40,225 bases of DNA. It comes from Pelargonium cotyledonis (taxonomy: Eukaryota > Streptophyta > Magnoliopsida > Geraniales > Geraniaceae). Below are positions 1 to 11,500 of the stretch, in pieces. The position numbers and the translations under genes are program-made. Each line of letters opens with the position of its first letter. Position 1 is the stretch's first letter. The notes under the pieces were generated by a model that worked only from the letters and a program-made list of their open reading frames with translations, searched no databases and was not told the DNA's origin. The stretch covers positions 1 through 40,225 of the forward strand of contig JAYMTA010000112.1 of assembly GCA_036897625.1 (NCBI GenBank), read 5' to 3'.

Positions 1-1180
1 ACCCTCCTTACAGCTCCTTAAAGTCAGACATTTACCAAACATAACTGACTTTTTGAAGCACCTCCTTACAACTTCTTAAAGTTTTTGCACCTCCTTTAAA
101 CTCCTTAAAGTTTTGAAGAAGTTTCAAGTAGACTAAACAAACAAACATTTAGGAGGCACGCTAAAGAGAATACCTCAAACTGTGTGATGCATGTGTAACA
201 TCTCTTCTTTCGAGTCGTTTCCCTACTTTGATGGCCATATGAAACATATATTTAAACTGCAAATAATGTTGCATTAAACTCTATCTTTAAATTATTTATT
301 TAAGAAACGAAAACTCTATTCATAGTACACTACAGTAAAAACAACAATTCGCGAAGGAAACAATATCCCCCGCAAAACTATGATTTTGCGACATAAATTT
401 TCATCGCCTCACATGCTTCATTCACAAAACACAAATTTTCTTGTACTTGTAGTCTATTGGTCTTTTTTAAATTACCCTAATCATAACAACTTCTATCTTT
501 AATCTTCTGTGCTTCATATATTTTGTCCAACACTATTATTTTTGTTATAACTCCCCAATGTAATAACTTGGGACGAAATGAACCAAATTTAGTTACTAAA
601 CTTTTGATATAATCTCTATAGTAAAGACTATTTTATTTTTTTATTTTTATACTTAAAAGCCAGAAAAATGCGCTTATTTAAACAACCAAGTAAAGTTAGG
701 TCATAAATCTAATAAAATATTATTACATAATAAAAACATTTCAAAAATAAACAGAAACATGCATCATGAATCTTCTAACTCAACAAACATAGATGGAAGG
801 GAACGCCACCCAATCAGAGTGTTTGCAGTCGAAGGAAGCTCTTAAGCAGGATTGATAGTGCTGACTATTTGTTCGTCAAGAACGGCAATATGAGAAAGAC
901 CACAACCAAAACCGCTGAAACGATGTAATCTTCTATTTTGGGTTGAAAAATGAAAATTAATAATTAATTTAGGGTTGAAACTAGGACCCACCACAAAAAT
1001 TCATGCATAAATTTGAGTATTCTACTCATTCCCAATTCACATTACTATGTCCAAAATACATTTCCAAAACTACCCTTACAACAGTAACAGCATTTTCCAT
1101 CTCAGAATTTTGATATTAAAAATAAATAAAAAAAAGTCACAAAAACTCCACCTTCTCAGAGAGTCGAGCTGAACGGGCCA
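1..1180. other. Upstream intergenic region of HUB1
   Basis: This is AT-rich sequence with no convincing coding region. Positions 1-130 contain loosely repeated phrases built on 'cctcctta' and 'ccttaaag', followed by CAAA repeats. They look like the edge of an old repeat, but I cannot assign a family. From about 1140 the sequence becomes richer in GA and CT and merges into the likely core promoter and 5' leader of HUB1. I see no clear TATA box at a convincing distance. Confidence 0.5.
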
Positions 1181-1297
1181 GAGATCATGATACCACCCAC
1201 TGTCTTTCCAGAGAGGAAGTAGAGAGACAAAGTTGCTCACGCGCCTCCACACTGACGGAGGACGACGACGACGACGGCGACATCAAGGTCCGATCAG

Positions 1298-1399
1298 TTA
1301 GGGTTTCGAAGCTAGGGTTCGGTGAGGCACAGACCAGCTCTGTAGTCTTGTCTCTCTGAATTAGGGTTTCAGCTAATAATCAACTTTCTAGGGTTTTCG
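1298..1399 (+). promoter_or_regulatory. Cluster of four telo-box motifs in the HUB1 5' leader
   Basis: The motif TAGGGTT (reverse complement AACCCTA, the plant telo-box) occurs four times in about 100 bp: at 1298-1306, 1312-1320, 1361-1369 and 1388-1396. In plants such motifs near transcription starts are bound by telomere-repeat-binding factors and are common in genes expressed in dividing cells. Some serve in Polycomb recruitment. The motifs are seen directly. Their activity here is inferred, and the transcription start is not known. A short (GAC)n run lies just before them at about 1258-1280. Confidence 0.6.
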
Positions 1400-1440
1400 T
1401 TTCGCAATCAGGACTCTGATTTCCCAAGGTTTAGTGAGAG

Positions 1441-1467
1441 ATGGTGCCCAATTTGGGCGCGGTTTGA
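1441..1467 (+). promoter_or_regulatory. Possible upstream ORF in the HUB1 5' leader
   Basis: An ATG at 1441 opens an eight-codon reading frame (MVPNLGAV) that stops at 1465-1467, 61 bases before the HUB1 start codon. If the transcript begins upstream of 1441, this is a minimal uORF that could lower HUB1 translation. The G at -3 (GAG ATG G) and the G at +4 give it a reasonable plant initiation context. Conservation cannot be judged from one sequence. Confidence 0.4.
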
Positions 1468-1528
1468 AGCTGCTTGTAGGGAAGGAGGAGGAGGAGGTTT
1501 TTGATTTTTGGTGTGTGTGCTGGCTTCA

Positions 1529-4500
1529 ATGGGGAGCACCGGTGACGCAGACCGTAAACGGCGTCATTTAAGCTCCATGTCACCTACGGCTGCTGCTGGT
1601 GCTAAGAAGCAGCATCCATTCCTGCGACCTTCGGAGGACAAGAAGGTATGATTGAAATTGTTTTGCTTTCTGAGAAATTCATGAATTTTTTGTTGTGTTT
1701 AGTTGTATTTAAGGTTTGGTACCTCAGTATTCGCGTTGTTGCTTTGCATGTAACTGTTGTGAGGTGAGTTGAATCATTTGATGCTGTGATGGGTGGTGCA
1801 TAACTGTTGTTCTGACAAAACTATTGATTTTTTTCATTAATTTTGCATCATGAGTTTGTATCAAACTAGAATGTTTTTATTTTGCTTTGCATGCAACTGT
1901 TTTGTAGTGGACCGAATCATTTGATGTTGTGATGGTATGTAACTCTTGTTGTTCTCTGGTTATCTGTCTCCTAATTTATTGTTCTTTTTGTAAATTCTTA
2001 TTGTTTTAATCTGTGAATGCCATTGAAGTTTGAACACCTGATTGGGATCATGGAATGAATACTTGATATATTTATTTCTTCATAACTTTGTCTGTTGGGT
2101 CCATATTTTGGTTATCCGTGCAAAATGGTTTTATACCTTTATTTTGTACTCTTTGTGAACTAGTTATAATAGAATTTGACTAATTCATTTTGACAACTTA
2201 TAGTCCATTTAAAGCGACTTACTGTTCAATTTGTTGTTTTTGGAATGAAATTGAACTTATCCGGATTCCATCCGTCTATATTGTTTGGAATTGTTGAATG
2301 AGTAACTGAAATTCTATTTAAAAAAATAGTTTTCGTTTGGTCATTTCCCATAGTTATTATTTTTATTTTATTTTTAAACTTGCCTTGTTCGTCACTTCCA
2401 TTTGTCCAATTTATATTGTTGCCTTTCATTTACTGCCAATCTTGACCCCAGTAGCACCACGACTCTTACTCATCGAACTACACCTTTTTGTTATCTAAAT
2501 AAACCACAAAAGGCCACCAACTTCCACTATACACATTTTTAACCACAAACTCAGAAGAAACAAGCCCATGTTGGCTAAAAATCAATTTTTTTATTTGTTA
2601 CCAAGGCTCTGCTAGAGCTTCAGATATGGTAAAACACAACCTTGTGTGCTTATTTTGAGAAACAAGGTAAAGCTAATGTATCTATTGACTCTGTGCAAGG
2701 AGCTTGTGTCGCAAGATTTCAGATCGTCATTCAAGTGTCCATCTTTTTTAATTTTTTGTTAATGATGATGGAAGGTTTCAGAGATAATTTTTGGCTTTTA
2801 TGCTTAAAATTTAATAATGATAAATTGAATTGCGAAATACTATATTTTGTTTGAAGGATGAAGTGAGAAAATACTTATTGATTGCTGGGCAAATGCATTT
2901 TAAGTTATAACTTTTGGTTCTTGTTTGGATGTTTTACCATGCAACTTAGCTTTTTATAGAAGATAATTTATTTGGAAATTGTTGATTGTGCCCTTTTGTA
3001 TTTAGAAATCGTGATAGTTTTCAAAGAACACGTATTCAGTAACTGTTATTTGGAAATTGTTGATTGTGCCCTTTTGTATTTAGAAATCGTGATAGTTTTC
3101 AAAGAACACGTATTCAGTAACCGTTATTTAATTTTTTGATAGAGTAACCGTTATTTGATTCCTTTCTATTTAGAAATTGTGAGTTTGTTTTCGAAGAACA
3201 TGTATTCAGTAACCGTTAGTTTTTTTTTTTTTTTTTTGGATAGATTAACCGTTATTTGATTCCTTTCATTTTGTACATTTCTCATGATTAGGATGATTGC
3301 AATGGTGTTGCTTGCAACACAATGGAATTAGTAGTTCTGTCTTTACATGTCATTTGGTGGATGATTGGGTTGATTGGGTTAAATTTGAAGCAAAGGAAGG
3401 AATCTTTGGTGAAGTTGCTTATTTGCAACAATAGTATGCCATGCAAGAGTATCAGGGGGCTCAGTACCAAAGAGATGTGAATATAAATATTGATATTGAC
3501 TTCCCATCTATAAATGAGATATTTTGTCTCTGTTATGATTTTTTTCTTTGGCTTATTTGTGCAGTGTTATTGGGTTTGGGTACTTTGGGAGATTGATTGT
3601 TTTGGTGTTCTAGTTTCTTATTATCCTTTTGTAGTCTACTCTTTCAATCCAGTTGGTTTACTGGGTTTTGTGTATCAATGTGTATGCCAATGCCAAATTG
3701 ACAACCCTACTTTATAACCCGGATCTACTTCTGATCTTGTTATATTGTTTAGTGTGGCTTGATGTAGGTCCCCGCTTTTTAACTTGTGGTATTATTTTTC
3801 TTTAACTATAGAGTAGAATTTGTTTTGTCAAATAACTTCCCACTTGGTTAGTTCTATAGACATTTATGTTTGTTTCTGTAATTGCATTGCTTTTCCCACA
3901 TAATTTGATATAGATTGCTGACATTTGTTGCTTATTAACTTTTGATTTTGCTTCGGATGATGTAGCTTAGTACTGCTGTGCTTCAGTTTCAAAATCAAAA
4001 GCTTCTTCAAAAATTAGAAGCTCAGAAGGTTGAGTATTTTGCACTTGAGAATAAGTACTGTCAACTGAAGGATAAACAACAGCCTTATAATGCCTCATTA
4101 ACAACAGTTAACAAGTCTTTCAAAGAGGTGATACCTCTGTTATCACTGTTTCTCTTCATACTTCTCTTATAGATAGTTTTTTATTTTTATCAACATTCAT
4201 TTTTTAGATTTGACTTTTTCTTCATTGTTTCATTTGTAATAGTTGGTAAATGATCTCGGAACATGTTCAATTCGAACAAGAGAGGCAAGCAAGGGGCCAT
4301 ATTTTAAACAATTAAATGATTTGGACGGTGAGTGTCTCATGATTTTTTTCTTTTGGCACATTTGAATTACATATGAGTTGATTAGTTTTGTATTAAATAT
4401 TTGGAGTTGATTTTTTTGGCCTTTTCAAAATTTTTTTATGTGAAGTGTACTTAATCTTGTGGAATCAGTTTCTACTACTTGGTCCTTCCTCCGTAATGAA

Positions 4501-7500
4501 TTATCTCTTGTAGAAAAGTCAATGTTTAATTTAAATCACAATTATGTTGTTGAAGTAGAATGTTTACATCTAGCTAGAACTTTTGGAGATTGTTTAATCA
4601 ACTGGACTTGACAAAAAGATTGCCAAATAGACATGTAGAAATAGGAAATGGATGTTTTTATATAAAAAAAAAGTAAAAGAGAATTTATGTAAGGAATTGC
4701 ATGAGTTGAAACATAGATTCTTTGTTGCTAGCATGACTAGAAGCGATGAAGATAAGCTTTTCTTAATCTAAGGTGAGAATTAAGTAGTTTAATTAACACA
4801 TAATCAAATCCCAGAAATCATAGGATTCTAAATAGCTACACAACCTCTTTAAACTCTAGTTGTGTCTGAATAGACATGTAAGTTTGCGAGCACTGAGAAT
4901 GTGAAACCAAAAGTTGTTAGGAGTATATAGATGGTAATAGTTAGAATATGACCGGGAAATGAGTCTTGCTTGTTGAAGTTCATTGGCATTGTCATTGGAG
5001 GTGTGCATCGATCCAAGATTGGACCGGACCGAATTTTAGGGATTATAAGACTGGGACCGGACCGAATAGACCAAAGTTTGAAAAAATGCATTTTTATAGA
5101 TTTAAAAAATAAAATAAAATAAACTGTGTAATTGAATTTCATTGAATCAATAATATTTTTAAAATGAAAGTTAATACTAAATAATTAAAGATATTGCAAT
5201 TAAGAAGTTCGTGGATATCAATATAATTGAAAATCCAAATAAAATTTAATTGATATTCAAACTTAAACTCATGGCAATAAGCTTGAGATTGTAGAAAATG
5301 TGAGGTTGACCATGTAATCGACGATCATTGTGGTGGAAGTGATGGAGAATGGCAAGAGGATAGACTTGGGTGGCACCGACTAGATGAAGGAAACCATGCT
5401 GGTGCCACCAAAACCTTAGTCAAACACCAAGGAAAGGGGTCATTACAGATTCACCAAAGGAGATCACCAAGGAGGATGCCATGAGAGATAGCCGAAGGAG
5501 AACACCAAGAGAGATCTTTGAGTTTTTTATATTTTATTTTATTTATTAAAGGTTGGAGTGCTTACAAGGAGCAAGAAGAGATCCAAAACCAATAAAGAGA
5601 ATTTATAAAAAGTTTCTTTAAATCATAGAGAGAGAAGTTGGTCAAACAAGCAACCTAGATTGCCACAGGAATAATGAAATTTAAATGAGACTCTCAAAAC
5701 GAAATCAAGAGACTTTGATACCACGTGTCAATATAAGAGAGAAAATAAAATTGATATGAGCATTAGTACACAAGAGAGCCTATTTATAGGCTTGATAGAT
5801 TGACTACTAGTACTAGTGATATCTTAAAAGGAAAGTGAATAACTAAAGATATTAGAATACCATGGGCACCAACATAATTGATAGTCCCAATCAATTATAA
5901 CTGATTTTCAGATTTATTCTTCAACACCTAACATCCACTATGTTTTAGTAACATATTAATTGAAGTGCAAGCCATAACTTCTGTTTTCTGTAATAAAGCT
6001 CGCAGGTTGTCTCTTTTTGTTAGAAAAAGCACTCAAATTAGAATTAATACGAAGGTAATTTAAAAGGTTTCTTTAACAGGCGGACAAAACGTGTGCCTAG
6101 GTGCGATAAAGTGTTTAATGTCTGCACCTTACTATAAAGGCGCCCACTTCAAGGTACTCATAGCACTACAGCTTCAAATCACACGAGGCTTGTGCCTAGG
6201 AGCTTACTTTGACAACATAGATTGTGTGGCGTGTGGCTTGTTATTGATTGAGATCTTAATCAATAACATGACATGCCTTCCATCTTTTGAGCATACCCTT
6301 GCAATACCAAAATTGCTTGAATGGTGAATCTTATCACTCTAGAAGGCGATCAATGAAACTCCAGTCTAAAGTAGGGATGGAAGTGAATGTGATTTTGAAG
6401 TCAGGGGACACAGTGCAGTTCACCCTTTAGAGAATATGTTCTCCAAAAATTAAATATCCATCTATGTCTCATTCTGATTCAATAAAGCATGCTATGTCTA
6501 GCTAACTTTTAAATTGGGAATCAGCGTGACTTATGTGTGTGCCTATAATGTTGTAGAATACAGTGTACAGTCAACAGTAACCTTTTATTTTGTTACTGTA
6601 TAATTCACCTACATGTGTTTCTGTGAAAGTGACTACAAATTAAACTTTCTGTGCTTAACTTCAAATGGTCAAACCTTACCACTCACATCAAGTAGAAACT
6701 GATTTAATAATTGAGAATGTACATGTCTTGCAGTTTGCTCATGTAATCTATCTTCTTGGACAGTATTTTGTGGTGTACTTATTAACACTCATATTTTCGC
6801 AGTTTGCAAAGAAAAGACAACCTTTTTGTTTAATATGCATCTTCACTCAAAAGTTTGGATATGAAAACTAAGTTTATTATTCTCAAGGCATTTCTATGTA
6901 TGCATCCAATTCCAACTGTGCTTGTACACCAGGGAGTCCATATTAAATCTTATGTACAGTGAGGGTTTTAAATATGTGATATTATAACTTCTGTTGCCCC
7001 CTTTTTTTACCTCTACGCACTACCAGTTGTGCAAAGGGGACATGAAAACAAATTTTCATAGTATCTGCATATGGTATCATCTTAGTCGTTAGTCGTCTTG
7101 TGTGCAACTGCTGAATCCAATGTATGTTGATGTTAAATGTGGTTCAGTCTGAAACTCTGAATATACCAAACTACTGATAGCTTTCTTTGCTTGGCCGAGT
7201 AATTTTGTTTCAGTTTTGTAGTCTTATGGTTTTTCTGCTCATATTTGACTAATATTGCTCATGCTATAGGCATGATTATGTCCTAAACCACTTTATGGTG
7301 ATTCTTTCTGGAGTCCTCAAGCTTTCAAACAGGCAAGCTGATTGTTATTGTGTTTGTGATGATATAGACAATCTTCGGGCCATACGATGTATTAGACTTG
7401 TACTTAGTGAATCATAGTGCCGAGTCACCAGCTGCTTACAGATATCTAAGATTTTTTTTTTCTTTAGCGATAGGTTGGATTAGTCGAGCTACATATTTAG

Positions 7501-8506
7501 TGGGTGTCTGACATTTCTTCTTTTAAATGTTTACCTATGGGTTTCATTCTCTTTTGTGAGTACATTCACGGTTTGTTTCAACACTTTTTAATTAATTGGT
7601 CTTTCTTGCTTCTTTCATTAATTAGTGTCAGATGATAAAGCATGCTTTCATACTTGCATAACCTATAATGCTGTGATGAAGATGTGCGAGATGTGATGTC
7701 TTTCACTTGGGTGAACGAAGTTGAAATTATTTTCGAAATCATTTTATAGTTTTTGACTTATTGGTAAGCTGTGTTTGTCATGTAACGTAATTACTTCTGT
7801 GCTCTTCCCTAACGTGAATGTGAATGAATCCTCTAACTAGACTTTGTTAATGTGAATGAATCCTCTAACAAGCCTTTTTTTTTGGTCAGATGGGGCTCCA
7901 TCTCCTCAAGAGGATGCTTTCCTTAGTCGTCTTATAGAAACCGGTGCAACTGAGAGTTCTTTTACGCATGATTGCTCCGATAAGATAGGAGCAGATAAAG
8001 ACACTGGTGTGCAAATTTCTAAAAGTATCTTATGTAATGTTCTGGCTGCCAGTAATAACCTTTTGCATCTTAAGGATGAAGTACTTCATGTAGTTTTGAA
8101 AGAGCTTCCAGATGAGGGTAAGCGTTATATTTAACTGTAGCTGTGTTCCCTTTTCATTGTGAGTTCTCGATTGTATTTACGCCTGTTGCTGCATCTGTTA
8201 GGTTCATCCCCACGAAGGATGCCAAGTGATTTGAAGATGGAAGTCAAGAATCTAAGATTGGCATTAAGTGATCATCATTTGGAACACAGAGAAATAGCAA
8301 GAGAGTTTCGGACCCATCAGAATGTTGATGCAAAAGATACAGCTGAACTGCAACATTTAAGAGGTAAATATCTGATTTTGCTTGTATACGAGAGCACTGC
8401 CTGTATGGACATTCGTCTCCGTTTGGTTTGCAAGAATAGGAATGGAATTTCATACTGATTCCTTTGCAGCTGAGGGATATTGGGTATACAATTTCATTTC
8501 CTTTCC

Positions 8507-8538
<32 letters not shown>

Positions 8539-11500
8539 AGATTAAGGGCAGAGAATCCTCTTCTTGCACCCTGAAACCGCCAATGGAATAGAAGTACCTG
8601 GTTCAGTTCGTGCTTCCGCCAGTGAAGTTGGCTGGAATTCCCTGTCATATTTGGGCTGAATCCTTTTAGGGGTTCCGTCTAGAGGTCTCTTTTTTGTAAT
8701 CCCTAATTACTTTTAACCAAAGATGGCCTTGGTGTCTGATGTAGCAAATTCTTAGTTTCAGGCATGAGGACAAAATAACTTAGTTATCACCTTAATTATC
8801 AGTTAATCAAAAGTTGCATGGAGATCTGAACAAATCTAAACAAATAACCTAAGTAATCACCTTAATAGTCAGTTCATCAAACATTGTATGGAGATCTAAA
8901 CGAAGAAAATTACATAGAATCATTAAGACATCCCCAAACTTGATTTTAATAGGAATTCACTGTTAGAGAAAGAGAAGCCAAACACTCTGATAACTTAGTA
9001 ATCACCTTAATATTCAGTTAATCCGATGTTGTTTGGAGGTCTAAACAAAGATTAATGCTTAGAATCATTAACACTGTGATAATGTAGTAATCACCTTAAT
9101 ACTCAGTTCATCGAAGTTGTATGGGGATCTAAACAAAGATTATTACATAGAATCATTAAGACATCCGCAAACTTGACTTCATTAGGAATTCACTCTTAAA
9201 ATTACATTAAGTTGTGTTATCCCATTGATCTCAAATAAGATGAATCTAACAGCCCCCAATGCATCATGCATCACTTCTTACTGCGGGGTAGCCACTCTGA
9301 ATGTATTTCACTATTTCTTTATCAAGCATATGTTGCTCAGTAAGCCCCCTTACTATTTGTTTTAGAGCCCAGCCAGTCTGTGGTATTGTAGAACTAGTTT
9401 GAAAACTTACATCTAATTGTGGTTCAAATTTTAATGAACTTTTTATTGTTTGTTTCTCTCTCTCTCTCTCTCAGCTTATCAAATCATGTTTTAAATGAAA
9501 ATAGATGATATGCATGTCTGAATGCATTCTTCTGTTGGTTATGTGAAGGAGAATTGGGGAGCACGATTGCTGAACTTGAAGAAAGTAACTGCGAACTGTC
9601 AACTCTGAAAGCAGAGAAAGATGCAGTGAAAGGGGCAATTTTTCCTGTCTTGAACTTGGGGAGTAAACATGTTGCCAGTGATAAATTCAGAGATAAACAA
9701 AAAGACTTGCAAGATTTGAAGTCTATGAATAAAGAGATAACGGTGATTCATTTGCAAATTTTGTCCCTTATTGTTTATTGTTTATTGCCATTTCGAGAAT
9801 TTGTTTGACTGAATTTTTCAGACAATTTGAGCTTGACAGGACCAAGCTTTGTCTCGACTTTTGGAGATTAAAGGTATTCATGAAGAAAGATTACAACTAT
9901 TACAGCAGTTATCTACTTTACTGGTTAGCTTTCTGGATTCTCTCCCTCTCATTTTCACAAAGAAAAATCTCGAATAAAAGGAAAAAGAAAAGATGGGTTA
10001 CATCTTTGTTACAGTTTCACTTATTAATGGTGTCATTCAATTGACAGAACATGTTGAAGAATGTGAAGTGTATTGCTTCTTCCCAACCCTACCTCTCTAT
10101 GAAAGACCAACTAGAGAAGTCAAAATCAGATCTTATGCAATATCAGACCTTATTTGAGAAACTACAGGTTGTAACTGGTCGGTAGTTTCATTAAATGCCT
10201 TCACCTTGCATTTTTCATGCAATATTTAGTGTGAAACTGACAAACCTTGTTGATTGCTAATTGTAGGTGGAGAAAGATAACCTTGCCTGGAGGGAAAAAG
10301 AATTGAATATTAAAAATGATTTAGCCGATGTTTTTCGTAAAACCAGTGCAGTTATTGATTCTAGAATAGCTGATCTACGAATAGAGATCCAGAAACAAAT
10401 TGATGAAAGAAATATGATTGAAACTAAGCTAGAAGCAATGAAGAGAGTATCTGGTAAGAAGACATTTGATGCTACTTTTCATTTTATGTGTGCTGCCCAT
10501 AATAGTAATTTATGCTTCTTTGTTGATGGAGAAGATCTTTCAGGAAGAAAAGACGTCATTGCAGAATTTAAGAGTTTAGTCTCGTCGTTTCCTGAGAAAA
10601 TGGGCATCATGCAGAATCAACTACGTAAATATAAGGAGGCTGCTTGTGATGTTCACTCTTTGCGAGCAGATGTGCAGTCTCTTTCTAATGTCCTTGATTC
10701 TTTGGTGTGTGCCCTTCTTAACTATTTTATTTCTTATACTCATTCGATGGGTTAAATTTTATTCTTTTGGCATACAGGCCAAAAGGTGCGAATCATTATC
10801 TGCCAGATCTACTGACCAAGTTGCTGAGATACGAACATTGCAAGCTGTGGTATATCTCTATTAATAATAATTATTTAATTGCATCACAAACATTTATTTG
10901 AATTTAGTCATTGAATTGAATTATTGAAGTGCTATACAATTATCTTAACATTTATTTAGAGATGATATTACCCTGACTTTGGTTATATCCTAAAATTTCA
11001 TTTGCTGATGTCTATGCTGGATGTATGTGGTATGTATTTGGGATCTTTGAGTAAAAATAAAAATCTGTAGTGCAATTTGGGTTTTTGTGGTAGTTGGTAT
11101 TTATAATCACTTCTGTGGCTGTCTGAGTTTTAAGTTCAACTGGCCCTAAACCATGGTAGCTTTTACGGATTTTCATGTTGGGTGTATGCATTATGTATTG
11201 AACATCCTTGGGTAACAATCTCTTGTGCTGTTTGAATTTCTGTGATGGTGGAAGATTTCAACATCAACTTTAGGGTCTCTGTTTTTGAGTGTGAATCATA
11301 TTGGTTGGAATATTATATCAATTTCTCTCCTTGAAGTTTGCCTGTACTTTCATTAACAGCCTTTATTTATATGGACATGTGGTGGCATGATATCTACTTG
11401 CCATGTACACGGGATATCATCTACTTACCATCTACAGGGAATAGCGGGGAACTCTTACACACTGTTTAGAAACATTTATGTCTTCACTTTTAAGAAGATT

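Noticed and set aside
2969-3268. Tandem repeats considered as a CRISPR-like or satellite array
   Set aside because: There are only two full units with no spacers, inside a plant intron. It is a simple tandem duplication.
6080-6250. Open frame and 'gtgcctagg' repeats in HUB1 intron 3
   Set aside because: The 78-codon frame at 6091-6327 has no domain. The repeated words are too few to define an element.
8244-8648. 134-codon open frame on the minus strand overlapping HUB1 exon 5
   Set aside because: It overlaps a well-supported exon and contains the translated (GT)n/(AT)n microsatellite as a His-Thr/Tyr-Ile run. It is a shadow frame.
8401-8660. Possible hAT MITE end ('ccgtttggtttgcaagaatagg') in HUB1 intron 5, with similar words near 14300-14400 and 31150-31300
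   Set aside because: The words resemble known hAT MITE ends, but I could not pair both termini or find an 8-bp duplication at any of the three places.
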